Source of the DNA: DASWTL01 sp966250385
GTDB lineage: Bacteria; Bacteroidota; Bacteroidia; Sphingobacteriales; Sphingobacteriaceae
Length of the DNA: 64,000 bases
Direction of reading: 5' to 3'
Assembly (NCBI GenBank): GCA_966250385.1
Contig: CBINHC010000006.1
Location: 62,001 to 126,000, forward strand
Shown here: in pieces, positions 7,652-16,913 of the stretch
Numbering within the stretch: the stretch's first letter is position 1
How the letters are laid out: every line of letters starts with the position of its first letter
Made by a program: the position numbers and the translations under genes
Notes under the pieces: generated by a model
Seen by the model: only the letters and a program-made list of their open reading frames with translations
Told to the model about the DNA's origin: nothing
The model's database searches: none

Positions 7652-8068
7652 TTATAACAAGATCGCGCCGGCCAGGAGGGCCAGCATTCCGATCACGAGG
7701 AAAATCAGCCCCTTTCTTTTCAGGAACAACTCGAGAACGACTCCAACCAGTATCAGGGCCAGGCCGGCGGTCATGACTCCGCGCGCCGCCAGGTCGGGCC
7801 GGTCGGCGGCAGCTTCCTGGCCGTTTTGCTGTATCCGGGGTGGCGGGTGACCGGACAGGTGCCGGGAGGTATGCGTTTCCGGCTGTTTTTGCGGGCGGAC
7901 CGGCGCATTCAACGATTCTGTAAGGATGGAAGCCGCCGGTTCCGGTTTGTCAGACGCCCGGATCGACCTGAAGACGCTGTCGTAGTTGACAAACTTCTCC
8001 TGTGCCTTTACGGAAATTTCCAGTGTGTCGGCCGCGTCGTCCGGTGGATGGACCTCAGTAGGGATCAC
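7652..8068 (-). CDS. Small membrane protein, function unknown, downstream of purD
   Basis: 138 residues, not recognised. The first 90 residues are polar, Pro-rich and low in hydrophobics. The last 45 hold two adjacent hydrophobic helices (VMTAGLALILVGVVLELFL and the GLIFLVIGMLALLAGAILL end), so the protein is anchored by a C-terminal hairpin. The start is a GTG eight bases after the purD stop, so it is probably the second gene of the purD transcript. Codon use is like that of its neighbours. It could be a phylum-restricted accessory gene. Confidence 0.55.
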   Translation of the reverse strand: MIPTEVHPPDDAADTLEISVKAQEKFVNYDSVFRSIRASDKPEPAASILTESLNAPVRPQKQPETHTSRHLSGHPPPRIQQNGQEAAADRPDLAARGVMTAGLALILVGVVLELFLKRKGLIFLVIGMLALLAGAILL

Positions 8069-8076
8069 GGTTCCCC

Positions 8077-9360
8077 TTACAGTAAGTTCATCAGATCAAA
8101 ACCGATATCATTCCGGAAGTACCGCCCGTCGTAATAGATCCGGCCTGCATCCGCTACGGCTTGTTGGAGAGATTCAAAAAGGCTGTCCTGGATCGAGGTT
8201 ACGGCTATGACCCGCCCGCCGGAACTCTTGATGATATCCTGGTCCCGAACCGTTCCTGCATGGAAAATCAGTGAATCCCGGACGTTCTCAAAGCCGGTGA
8301 TGGCCCGGTCCTTCAGGTATTCGCCGGGATACCCCCCGGCTACCAGGACAACGGTCGCTGCGGTTTTCGGCGAAACACGAAGCTGAATCTGTCCGAGTGT
8401 TCCGTTTCCTGTTGCTTTGAGCAGCTCCACCAGGTCGTTTTCGATCCGGGGCAGGACGCTCTCGGTCTCCGGATCACCCATCCTTACATTATATTCGATT
8501 ACATACGGCTCGCCGCCCACGTTCATCAGACCGATGAATATAAAACCCTGGTAGGGGATGTTTTCTGCTTTCAACCCGTTGATCGTGGGACTGATAACCG
8601 ATTGCTCAACTTTCTGCATAAAGTTTATATCCGCGAAGGGCACCGGGGAAACGGATCCCATGCCGCCGGTGTTCGGCCCGCTATCACCTTCTCCGATCCG
8701 CTTATAGTCTTTTGCTTCCGGTAAGACCTTGTAGGAGGTGCCGTCCGTAAGGACGAATACTGAAAGTTCAATTCCACGGAGGAACTGTTCGACCAGGACC
8801 GTCTGGCTGGCGGCGCCGAATTTGGAGTCCTGTAACATGGCGGTCAGTTCGGCGCGGGCTTCTGCAAGGGTCTCGCAGATGACGACGCCTTTTCCGGCAG
8901 CTAATCCGTCCGCTTTCAGGACAATTGGCAGTTGCTGGCTTTCCAGGTAAGCCAGACCTGCTGACAAAGTTTCCGCCGTAAAGGAACGGGAGGCTGCCGT
9001 AGGAATATTGTACCGCTGCATGAACCGTTTGGAGAAGTCCTTGCTTCCTTCCAGCCTGGCGCCCTCCTTCCTGGGGCCGATGACCGGAATCGTTTTCAGG
9101 TCTTCGTCTTCCAGGAAAAAATCATGAATACCCCTCACCAGAGGCTCTTCCGGCCCCACCACCACCATGCTGATCTTGTTTTCAAGTACGAAGGTCCGAA
9201 TCCCCTGGAAATCAGTTGCCTGTATAGGGACGTTTATGCCATAGGTCTCTGTGCCGGCATTGCCCGGGGCGATATACAACTGGGTACAATGAGCACTCTG
9301 TGCCATCTTCCACGCAAAGGCGCTTTCTCTGCCGCCTGAACCAAGTAAAAGGATATTCAT
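8077..9360 (-). CDS. purD: Phosphoribosylamine-glycine ligase (GARS)
   Basis: 427 residues, full family length. An ATP-grasp enzyme joining 5-phosphoribosylamine and glycine in the second step of de novo purine synthesis, in the cytoplasm. Signatures are the N-terminal LLLGSGGRESAFAWK, the ATP-grasp lid KADGLAAGKGVVI, the GARS motif GDSGPNTGGMGSVSP, and the metal/ATP site RMGDPETE. It stands apart from other pur genes. The -7 box ends four bases before the ATG. Confidence 0.97.
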   Translation of the reverse strand: MNILLLGSGGRESAFAWKMAQSAHCTQLYIAPGNAGTETYGINVPIQATDFQGIRTFVLENKISMVVVGPEEPLVRGIHDFFLEDEDLKTIPVIGPRKEGARLEGSKDFSKRFMQRYNIPTAASRSFTAETLSAGLAYLESQQLPIVLKADGLAAGKGVVICETLAEARAELTAMLQDSKFGAASQTVLVEQFLRGIELSVFVLTDGTSYKVLPEAKDYKRIGEGDSGPNTGGMGSVSPVPFADINFMQKVEQSVISPTINGLKAENIPYQGFIFIGLMNVGGEPYVIEYNVRMGDPETESVLPRIENDLVELLKATGNGTLGQIQLRVSPKTAATVVLVAGGYPGEYLKDRAITGFENVRDSLIFHAGTVRDQDIIKSSGGRVIAVTSIQDSLFESLQQAVADAGRIYYDGRYFRNDIGFDLMNLL

Positions 9361-9364
9361 AGGG

Positions 9365-9372
9365 CAAAGATA
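9365..9372 (-). promoter_or_regulatory. -7 promoter box abutting the purD start codon
   Basis: TATCTTTG on the minus strand, exact TAnnTTTG, four bases before ATG; a leaderless purD mRNA is predicted. Confidence 0.6.
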
Positions 9373-9445
9373 GAAAATGACAAAACACTTCCGGGTTTAT
9401 TGCTTAAGAGCCTTCCGGCAGCTGAAAAAAATCATTAAATTCCTG

Positions 9446-9453
9446 TAATTTTG
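9446..9453 (+). promoter_or_regulatory. -7 promoter box of secA
   Basis: TAATTTTG, exact consensus, 80 nt before the secA ATG; a conventional leader is expected. Confidence 0.5.
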
Positions 9454-9533
9454 CAAATTATTTTATGTCAATTTGGCTTGCAGTCCTGAATAGGCGTAAT
9501 TGTTGAAGCAAGGACGATTTTACCATACATAAC

Positions 9534-12500
9534 ATGTTAGGATTCTTAAGTAAACTTTTCGGAAGTAAATCAGAACGGGATATCAAGCAGATCATGCCGA
9601 TCGTAGAGCAGATCAAGGCGGAATACGCCAAGCTATCCGGCCTTAGTCATGATGAGCTCCGTCAAAAGACCATTGAGTTTAAAACCCGGATCCAGTCTTA
9701 TCTGGCGGATATTGATAAACAGATAGCGGATCTGAAGGTCGAGGCTGAAGCCCAGGATCTCGATATGGAGCGGAAGACAGGCTTCTACGAGCAGATCGAC
9801 GCACTCGAGAAGGACCGCAATACGCAACTGGAGGTTGTACTCATGGAGATTCTTCCGGAGGCCTTCGCAGTCATGAAGGAAACGGCCAGACGTTTCGCGG
9901 AGAACAAAGTCATTGAAGTTACAGCCACCCAGTTCGACCGTGACCTGGCGGCCCGTAAGACCAACGTGCTCATCAGCGGCGACAAGGCGCTGCATCACAA
10001 TACATGGCTGGCTGCCGGCACCGAAGTCACCTGGAATATGGTTCATTACGATGTTCAGCTGATCGGCGGTATTGTACTGCATCAAGGTAAAATTTCGGAG
10101 ATGGCTACCGGTGAGGGTAAGACACTGGTCGGAACACTGCCGGCTTACCTGAATGCTTTGGCAGGCAGAGGCGTTCACATCGTTACGGTGAACGATTATC
10201 TTGCCCGTCGGGACTCCGAATGGAACGGTCCGGTGTTTGAATTCCACGGACTGTCCGTGGACTGTATAGACAAACATCAGCCTAACTCGCCGGATCGCCG
10301 AAAAGCTTACCTGGCGGATATCACGTTCGGTACAAATAATGAATTCGGTTTCGATTACCTGCGGGATAATATGACCCAGTCTCCTGACAGTCTGGTTCAG
10401 CGTAAGCTTCATTACGCGATGGTGGATGAGGTCGACTCGGTCCTGATTGACGACGCCCGGACGCCTCTTATCATTTCCGGTCCGATCCCAAGAGGTGACG
10501 AACACGAGTTCTATGAGCTGAAACCGCGTATCGAGCGGCTTGTCAATGCCCAGAAACAATTTATCACCGGTGTCCTGAACCAGGCTAAGAAAGCGATCAG
10601 CGAGGGAAAGACCGGCGTGGATGAAGGCGGACTGGCTCTGCTTCGGGCTTACCGCGGTTTGCCTAAAAACAAGGCGCTGATCAAATTCCTGAGCGAAAGC
10701 GGGGTGCGCCAGGTCCTCACGAAGGTCGAGAATTATTATATGCAGGACCAGGGTAAGGAAATGCCAAAGGTGGACTCCGAACTGTTCTTTATTATCGACG
10801 AGAAGCATAACCAGGTTGAACTGACCGAGAAGGGTATTGAGCTGATTACTGCCGCCGGCGAAGATTCAAATTTCTTCGTCATGCCGGACGTTGGTACTGA
10901 AATCGCCGATCTCGAAAAATCTGCCCTTTCTCCTGAGGAGAAGATCAGCCGCAAGGATGAGCTGATGCGTGACTTTTCGATCAAGTCGGAAAGGATTCAC
11001 TCCGTAAACCAGCTCCTTAAGGCCTATACGTTGTTCGAGAATGACGTTGAGTATATCATCGATGAAGGAAAGATCAAGATTGTCGACGAGCAGACCGGCC
11101 GTATCATGGAGGGCCGCCGATATTCCGACGGACTGCACCAGGCGATCGAAGCCAAGGAAAACGTAAAGGTCGAAGATGCTACGCAAACGTATGCGACCAT
11201 TACGCTTCAGAATTACTTCAGGATGTATCACAAGCTTGCCGGTATGACCGGTACGGCTACAACTGAAGCCGGGGAGTTCTGGCAGATCTATAAACTGGAC
11301 GTTGTGGAGATTCCGACGAATGTAGCCATTCAGCGGAAAGATATGGAAGACAAGGTCTACCGCACTATGCGGGAAAAATATAATGCGGTTGCCGATGAGA
11401 TCGTCACGCTTACCCAGGCGGGCCGTCCGGTCCTGGTCGGTACCACTTCCGTGGAAATCTCGGAACTGTTAAGCCGGATGCTTAAACTTCGGGGAATCAA
11501 GCATAATGTTCTGAATGCGAAACTGCACCAGAAGGAGGCGGACATCGTGGCGGAAGCCGGCCAGGCCGGAACCGTTACCATCGCAACGAACATGGCAGGC
11601 CGGGGAACGGATATCAAACTCGGTCCGGGCGTGCGTGAAGCCGGCGGTCTTGCCATTGTCGGTACTGAACGCCATGAGTCACGTCGTGTCGACCGTCAGC
11701 TACGGGGCCGTGCCGGACGTCAGGGCGACCCCGGGTCATCGCAATTCTTTGTTTCCCTGGAAGATAACCTGATGCGTTTATTCGGCTCCGAAAGGATCTC
11801 CAATATCATGCTCCGCATGGGTATTGAAGAAGGGGAGGTGATCCAGCATTCCATGATCACCAAGTCCATCGAACGCGCACAGCGTAAGGTTGAAGAGAAC
11901 AACTTCGGAATCCGGAAGCGGTTGCTGGAGTATGACGATGTCATGAACTCACAGCGCAGCGTGATCTATGCCAAACGCCATAACGCACTGTTCGGTGAGC
12001 GTCTGGAGCTTGACCTGAACAATACCACATACGACGTGGCTGAAGATATCGTGAGCGAATACAAGGACACCAACAACTTTGAAGGATTCCAGCTGGAATG
12101 CCTCCGGATTTTTGCGGTTGACCCGGATATTGCGCATGACGAGTTTACCAATTCTTCGGTCACCGCACTGACAGAAAAGCTGTTCACCCAGGTAACCGGT
12201 TTTTACCGGCATAAGGCATTAAGCATTGCTGAACAGACCATGCCGGTGTTTAAACAGGTCTTCGAGGAACGGGGCAACTATATTGAGAACATCGTTGTTC
12301 CATTTACCGACGGGGTACGGGGACTCCAGGTTTCGGCTAATCTGCGCAAAGCCATTGACACCAACGGGCTGGAAGTATTCAGGAGCTTTGAAAGGACCGT
12401 TGTTCTGGGCCTGATCGACGAGGCCTGGAAAGAACACCTGCGTGAAATGGACGAGCTGAAGCAATCGGTGCAGAATGCGGTCTACGAGCAGAAAGATCCG

Positions 12501-12833
12501 CTGATCGTTTACAAGGTCGAAGCCTTCAACCTGTTCAAGCAGATGCTTGCGGCTGTTAATAAAGAAGTGATCAGCTTCCTGTTCAAAGGGGGAATCCCGG
12601 TCCAGGAACCTGAAGAGATTAGGGAGGCGCGGGTTGCGAAGGAAGATCTCAGCCAGCTGAAAACCTCCAAACCGGAGCTTTCGCAGGCGGCCAACGGCGT
12701 GCCTGTCGAAGACACCCGGGAAGTACAAAAGCCTCAACCGGTTCGTGTGGAGCATAAGATAGGCCGCAACGATCCATGTCCATGCGGAAGCGGGAAAAAA
12801 TATAAGAACTGCCACGGAGTGGGACTTGACTGA
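9534..12833 (+). CDS. secA: Preprotein translocase ATPase SecA
   Basis: 1099 residues, the long Bacteroidota form (E. coli SecA is about 900). It is the motor that drives unfolded preproteins through SecYEG. NBD1 has Walker A TGEGKT (192-197) and the Walker B/DEAD region VDEVDSVLIDDARTPL (from 297). The preprotein-binding and NBD2 regions follow (AGRGTDIKLG, GRAGRQGDPGSSQFF), and the C-terminal zinc finger CPCGSGKKYKNCH (Cys1082, Cys1084, Cys1093, His1094) is intact. Extra length lies mostly in insertions around 330-400 and near 450-520. It is probably cotranscribed with the SPOR protein and M20 hydrolase that follow. Confidence 0.98.
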   Translation: MLGFLSKLFGSKSERDIKQIMPIVEQIKAEYAKLSGLSHDELRQKTIEFKTRIQSYLADIDKQIADLKVEAEAQDLDMERKTGFYEQIDALEKDRNTQLEVVLMEILPEAFAVMKETARRFAENKVIEVTATQFDRDLAARKTNVLISGDKALHHNTWLAAGTEVTWNMVHYDVQLIGGIVLHQGKISEMATGEGKTLVGTLPAYLNALAGRGVHIVTVNDYLARRDSEWNGPVFEFHGLSVDCIDKHQPNSPDRRKAYLADITFGTNNEFGFDYLRDNMTQSPDSLVQRKLHYAMVDEVDSVLIDDARTPLIISGPIPRGDEHEFYELKPRIERLVNAQKQFITGVLNQAKKAISEGKTGVDEGGLALLRAYRGLPKNKALIKFLSESGVRQVLTKVENYYMQDQGKEMPKVDSELFFIIDEKHNQVELTEKGIELITAAGEDSNFFVMPDVGTEIADLEKSALSPEEKISRKDELMRDFSIKSERIHSVNQLLKAYTLFENDVEYIIDEGKIKIVDEQTGRIMEGRRYSDGLHQAIEAKENVKVEDATQTYATITLQNYFRMYHKLAGMTGTATTEAGEFWQIYKLDVVEIPTNVAIQRKDMEDKVYRTMREKYNAVADEIVTLTQAGRPVLVGTTSVEISELLSRMLKLRGIKHNVLNAKLHQKEADIVAEAGQAGTVTIATNMAGRGTDIKLGPGVREAGGLAIVGTERHESRRVDRQLRGRAGRQGDPGSSQFFVSLEDNLMRLFGSERISNIMLRMGIEEGEVIQHSMITKSIERAQRKVEENNFGIRKRLLEYDDVMNSQRSVIYAKRHNALFGERLELDLNNTTYDVAEDIVSEYKDTNNFEGFQLECLRIFAVDPDIAHDEFTNSSVTALTEKLFTQVTGFYRHKALSIAEQTMPVFKQVFEERGNYIENIVVPFTDGVRGLQVSANLRKAIDTNGLEVFRSFERTVVLGLIDEAWKEHLREMDELKQSVQNAVYEQKDPLIVYKVEAFNLFKQMLAAVNKEVISFLFKGGIPVQEPEEIREARVAKEDLSQLKTSKPELSQAANGVPVEDTREVQKPQPVRVEHKIGRNDPCPCGSGKKYKNCHGVGLD

Positions 12834-12858
12834 TCCTGTCAGAAACCGGAAACGCACG

Positions 12859-13317
12859 ATGGTTGAAATAAAGTTGCGAAAGAGTTTATGGCGGAAGTGC
12901 CGACCGGGAAGGCTGCATGCTTCCGCCATGCTTCTTGTTTTCCTTCTTGTTTCCGTGTGGTCCTTCGGGCAGGAACCCGGGAAGGTCGGGGTCAAAGCCG
13001 ACCCGGCCATCCGCGCTCTTCTCCAGAAACGGCTGGACATGAACCGGGAAGCTGCAAAAGGGTCGTTTATTTCCATTGACGGCTTTCGCGTTCAGATTTT
13101 TTCAGGACCGGAAAGAAGTGCGGCTTATTCAGAGCAGAACCGGTTCAAAAGTATGTACCCGCTGACCGGCTGTTATATCACCTACACACAGCCGAACTAC
13201 AAGCTCCGAGTAGGAGACTTCAGGACCAGGCTGGAGGCGGAAAAGTTCATGAACGCGTTGCGCCCGGTCTACAAATCGCTTTTTATCATTCCTGACAAAA
13301 TTAATCTTCCCCGATAA
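12859..13317 (+). CDS. Exported SPOR-domain-like protein
   Basis: 152 residues. A basic start with a hydrophobic signal segment (AMLLVFLLVSVWSFGQ) is followed by a C-terminal SPOR-type fold, GFRVQIFSGPERSAA ... YKLRVGDFRTRLEAEKF. SPOR domains bind denuded septal peptidoglycan. The ATG at 12859 is chosen over a TTG at 12826 inside secA, because it gives a normal signal peptide. It lies 25 nt after secA and 1 nt before the M20 gene, so all three are probably one transcript. Its role in cell-wall binding is inferred from the fold only. Confidence 0.75.
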   Translation: MVEIKLRKSLWRKCRPGRLHASAMLLVFLLVSVWSFGQEPGKVGVKADPAIRALLQKRLDMNREAAKGSFISIDGFRVQIFSGPERSAAYSEQNRFKSMYPLTGCYITYTQPNYKLRVGDFRTRLEAEKFMNALRPVYKSLFIIPDKINLPR

Positions 13318-13318
13318 G

Positions 13319-14506
13319 ATGCTTAAGAACAAGGTCCGTCAGCTGGCAGAGGAAATATATTCCGGTGTGGTGGAAAACCGGCGGCACCTGCATGCCAACC
13401 CAGAACTGTCATTCCAGGAGTTCAGGACCTCTGCGTTCGTCGCCGAAAAGCTTGACGAACTGGGTATCCCATACACCAGGATGGCGGATACCGGAATCGT
13501 GGCCCTGATCACCGGCGGAATACCATCGGAGAAAGTCGTAGCCCTGCGTGCCGATATGGACGCGCTGCCGATTATGGAAGCGAACGAGGTGCCTTATAAA
13601 TCAAAGAACCCGGGGATCATGCATGCCTGCGGTCATGATGTGCATACATCATCGCTGATCGGAACGGCCGCGATCCTGGACAGGCTCAGGGCCGAGTTTT
13701 CCGGGGCTGTCAAACTGATCTTCCAGCCTGCTGAAGAAAAGCTGCCCGGCGGGGCCAGTCTGATGATACGAGAAGGCGTCCTCGAAAATCCGAAACCGGA
13801 AGCCGTTATTGGTCAGCATGTCATGCCCCTGATCGATGCAGGGAAAGTCGGTTTCCGCTCAGGCAAATACATGGCTTCCTCGGACGAACTTCATGTGAAA
13901 GTTTTTGGAAAGGGCGGTCACGCGGCCCAGCCGCATCAGAATATCGATCCGGTCCTGATCTCCGCTCATATCATTATCGCCCTGCAGCAGATTGTGAGCA
14001 GGATGGCCGATCCGAAACTTCCCTGCGTTCTGAGTTTCGGGAAAGTGGCCGCCGATGGGGCGACCAACGTTATTCCGGATGTGGTTTCCCTTCAGGGAAC
14101 CTTCAGGACTTTTGACGAGGCCTGGAGGGATGAAGCTCACGGGAAAATGAAAAAAATGGCGGAGGGGATTGCTGAAAGCATGGGCGGAAGGTGCGAGTTC
14201 ATCGTCAGGAAAGGTTATCCCTTCCTTGTTAATGAGGAGAAACTGACCGGCGAGGTGCGAGCCTTCGCCGAAGACTACCTGGGTAAGGAAAATGTGGAAG
14301 ACCTCGACCTTTGGATGGCTGCAGAGGACTTTGCCTATTATTCGCAGGTATCGGACGCCTGTTTCTACCGGCTCGGAATCCGCAATGAAACGCGGGGTAT
14401 CACATCTTCGGTACACACGCCTACCTTTGATGTGGATGAAAGCGCTCTGAAGGTCAGTACCGGCCTCATGGCCTATATTGCGCTCAGAAGACTCGGGAAT
14501 TCGTGA
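13319..14506 (+). CDS. M20 family metallo-amidohydrolase/carboxypeptidase
   Basis: 395 residues of the M20D group (hippurate hydrolase, IAA-amino acid hydrolase, N-acyl-L-amino acid amidohydrolase). Motifs are RRHLHANPELSFQE, RADMDALPI, the zinc/manganese cluster HACGHDVHTS, FQPAEEKLPGGA with the catalytic Glu pair, and a late metal His in SSVHTPTFD. It cleaves an amide from an N-acylated amino acid or peptide; the exact substrate is unknown. No signal peptide is seen, so it is cytoplasmic. It starts one nucleotide after the SPOR gene stop. Confidence 0.9.
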   Translation: MLKNKVRQLAEEIYSGVVENRRHLHANPELSFQEFRTSAFVAEKLDELGIPYTRMADTGIVALITGGIPSEKVVALRADMDALPIMEANEVPYKSKNPGIMHACGHDVHTSSLIGTAAILDRLRAEFSGAVKLIFQPAEEKLPGGASLMIREGVLENPKPEAVIGQHVMPLIDAGKVGFRSGKYMASSDELHVKVFGKGGHAAQPHQNIDPVLISAHIIIALQQIVSRMADPKLPCVLSFGKVAADGATNVIPDVVSLQGTFRTFDEAWRDEAHGKMKKMAEGIAESMGGRCEFIVRKGYPFLVNEEKLTGEVRAFAEDYLGKENVEDLDLWMAAEDFAYYSQVSDACFYRLGIRNETRGITSSVHTPTFDVDESALKVSTGLMAYIALRRLGNS

Positions 14507-14546
14507 CCGGCTGCCAGGCCGGTCCTGCGGCGTACCCTGCGGCGTA
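14505..14546 (+). repeat. Hairpin and tandem 11-bp repeat after the M20 gene
   Basis: GACCGGC, six bases, GCCGGTC forms a perfect 7-bp stem beginning at the stop codon. It is followed by two copies of CCTGCGGCGTA (14524-14534 and 14536-14546). The hairpin has no U-run, so it may be a pausing or RNA-stabilising element rather than a terminator. Confidence 0.5.
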
Positions 14547-14627
14547 GCTGATTATTTTGCTGCCCCGGAAATATTATCTTTATTGTGATCGTTTGAAGTT
14601 CAGCCCACTGTATAAAATTATCCGCGA

Positions 14628-16586
14628 GTGATTCTTAAAGAAACCATTGACAAAATTTTAGAGACCGCTCTGATCGAAGAGGTGGTGGGCGATTTTGTGC
14701 ATCTTAAGAAACGGGGCGCCAGTCTTATCGGAAACTGCCCGTTCCATAATGAGAAGACACCTTCCTTCAATGTTTCTCCCAGTAAGGGGATATACAAATG
14801 CTTTGGCTGCGGAAAAGGGGGTGATGCGGTCCGCTTTATCATGGAGCATGAGAAATACTCCTATCCTGAAGCGCTGCGGTACCTTGCAGCCAAATATAAG
14901 ATCGAGGTCGAGGAGACCGTTCAGAGTCCCGCCCAGGTTGCCGCCGATGACCGCAGGGAAAGCCTGTATATAGTTTCGTCCTGGGCTGCCCGGTTTTTCC
15001 AGGACACCATGTGGGAGACACAGGGCGGACAGGCCATCGGACTCGGTTATTTCAGGGAGCGCGGATTCCGTGAAGACATCATCAGGAAGTTCGAACTGGG
15101 TTATTCACCTGATGAATGGGATGCCATACTTAATAAAGCGGTCCAGGCAGGCCATAAGGAATCTTATCTGGAAGAGACCGGCCTGATCGTCCGGAATGAC
15201 AAAGGGAAGCTATATGACCGCTTTCGCGGCCGGGTGATGTTCCCGATTCACAACTTTACCGGCCGGATCATCGGATTTGGCGGACGCACGCTCAAGACGG
15301 ATAAGAACGTTCCCAAGTATGTCAACTCGCCGGAGAGCGATATTTACCATAAGTCAAACGTCCTTTACGGCTTATTTCATGCCAAAAGAGCGATTCGTGA
15401 ACTGGATAACTGCTACCTGGTTGAAGGCTATGCCGACGTGCTGTCGGTGCACCAGGCTGGTATTGAGAATGTAGTGGCCTCTTCGGGTACCTCCCTAACC
15501 ACCGAGCAGATCCGGCTGATCGGGCGTTTTACCAAGAATGTGACCATCCTGTATGACGGCGACGCTGCAGGGATCAAGGCCTCGCTTCGCGGACTCGATA
15601 TGATCCTGGAAGAGGGACTCAATGTAAAGGTGGTTCTTTTTCCCGACGGGCATGACCCGGACTCCTACGTTCGGCAGGTTGGGAGTTCCGCTTTTAAGAC
15701 CTATATAGAGCGGAATCAGAAGGATTTTATCCTGTACAAGACCTCGATACTGTTGAAAGATGCCGGTAATGATCCGATCAGGAAGGCGGGCATCATCCGT
15801 GAGGTCGTTGAAAGCATCGCAAAAATTCCGGATAGTATCAAGGCCGCTGTTTTTGTACGCGAATGCAGCTCCATTCTCCAGATTGAAGAACGGGTCCTGA
15901 TCTCGGAACTGAACAAGATCCGTCTTGGAAAGGCCAAAAAGGATGTGCAGGCGCAGCCTCGCGATCGGCGGCCTGAACCCGGACCTATGGAGCATCCTGA
16001 CTATCCGGAGCACCCGGATTATCCGGCTCCAGGCGCTCAGGCTTCAACATCAGATTCATCGGACGAAAACCAGGAAAAGGAGATCATCCGGCTTTTGCTC
16101 TGCTATGGTCATGAACTGGTAAACTGGGATGGGATTACGGATACTTACATCGGCCCTTTTGTGGTTACCAACCTGAGTGACATATCATTTGACCACCCCC
16201 AATGCCGTGCGGTGTTCGAGGAGTACAAGGCCAAGCTGGAGCAGGAAGAGCTCCCCAAAGACAAGGATTTCATCAATCATCCGGACAGCAAGGTATCGGC
16301 ACTGGCTATTTCGTTGTTGTCCTCGCCATACGCACTCAGTGAGAACTGGTTTGAAAAACGCAAGATCTATGTCAAGCACGAAAGCGAAAACCTCCGTTCG
16401 ACGATCCTTGGCGGAATTTTCCATCTGAAAAAAAGGAAAATAGATCAGATCCTAAAAAATATCCGGGCTGAGATCCAGTCTGAAGCTGATCCTGACAACC
16501 AGGCTATCCTGATGAAACGGTATATGCAGGTGAAAGAAGTGGAGAAGGGGATCTCCGCTTATCTGGGGTCTGTCGTCGTTAAGTGA
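14628..16586 (+). CDS. dnaG: DNA primase
   Basis: 652 residues. It makes RNA primers at the replication fork. The N-terminal CHC2 zinc finger has Cys37, His40, Cys58 and Cys61 (CPFH ... KCFGCGKGGD). The RNA-polymerase core includes a TOPRIM fold with LVEGYADVLSVHQAG (Glu266) and YDGDAAG (309-315). A charged linker with repeated HPDYPEHPDYP leads to the C-terminal helicase-binding region. The start is GTG at 14628, which gives the canonical family N-terminus. The gene's 3' end overlaps a small convergent gene by 28 bp. Confidence 0.97.
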   Translation: MILKETIDKILETALIEEVVGDFVHLKKRGASLIGNCPFHNEKTPSFNVSPSKGIYKCFGCGKGGDAVRFIMEHEKYSYPEALRYLAAKYKIEVEETVQSPAQVAADDRRESLYIVSSWAARFFQDTMWETQGGQAIGLGYFRERGFREDIIRKFELGYSPDEWDAILNKAVQAGHKESYLEETGLIVRNDKGKLYDRFRGRVMFPIHNFTGRIIGFGGRTLKTDKNVPKYVNSPESDIYHKSNVLYGLFHAKRAIRELDNCYLVEGYADVLSVHQAGIENVVASSGTSLTTEQIRLIGRFTKNVTILYDGDAAGIKASLRGLDMILEEGLNVKVVLFPDGHDPDSYVRQVGSSAFKTYIERNQKDFILYKTSILLKDAGNDPIRKAGIIREVVESIAKIPDSIKAAVFVRECSSILQIEERVLISELNKIRLGKAKKDVQAQPRDRRPEPGPMEHPDYPEHPDYPAPGAQASTSDSSDENQEKEIIRLLLCYGHELVNWDGITDTYIGPFVVTNLSDISFDHPQCRAVFEEYKAKLEQEELPKDKDFINHPDSKVSALAISLLSSPYALSENWFEKRKIYVKHESENLRSTILGGIFHLKKRKIDQILKNIRAEIQSEADPDNQAILMKRYMQVKEVEKGISAYLGSVVVK

Positions 16587-16771
16587 TTCCGTTTATTGTT
16601 TTTCCGGCGGTTAATAAAATCGATCGTTCGGGCGATCAGAATCAGGACAAATGCTCCCGCCAGACTGGCCTGCGCTACAAACAGCTGTTCCTGCATAAAA
16701 TAGTAGTACAGGAATCCGCCGATAAACGGAAGGGAAAATATTCTTAAATAAAAAGGCGCTTTGCTCATCAT
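16559..16771 (-). CDS. Small two-helix membrane protein, unknown
   Basis: 70 residues (MM start), not recognised. Two hydrophobic segments (FYLRIFSLPFIGGFLYYYF and LFVAQASLAGAFVLILIAR) are followed by a basic tail, RRKNNKRNH, which favours a cytoplasmic C-terminus. Support for being a gene: an exact -7 promoter box four bases upstream of the start, and a membrane-protein-like composition. Against: it is short, and the last 28 bp overlap the dnaG 3' end. The frame is open only this far. Confidence 0.55.
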   Translation of the reverse strand: MMSKAPFYLRIFSLPFIGGFLYYYFMQEQLFVAQASLAGAFVLILIARTIDFINRRKNNKRNHLTTTDPR

Positions 16772-16775
16772 TCTC

Positions 16776-16783
16776 CAAATATA
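16776..16783 (-). promoter_or_regulatory. -7 promoter box abutting the small membrane protein gene
   Basis: TATATTTG on the minus strand, four bases before ATG; exact TAnnTTTG. Confidence 0.5.
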
Positions 16784-16913
16784 TCATTTTGGATCCTGAA
16801 TGCGGAATACGCAGAGCCGCGGACTGACGTTCAACAAAAAATCGGGGAGTCCCCTTGGTTTTAGCAGTAAACTTGTCATTTTTGGCAAGCCGCAAACTTT
16901 CATAAACAGAGTC

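Noticed and set aside
9633..10808. 391-residue minus-strand ORF
   Set aside because: It is antisense to the conserved secA coding region and its translation has no domain features; long antisense frames arise from the codon bias of the real gene.
12219..13076. 285-residue minus-strand ORF
   Set aside because: It is antisense to the end of secA and the SPOR gene, with no motif and no promoter.
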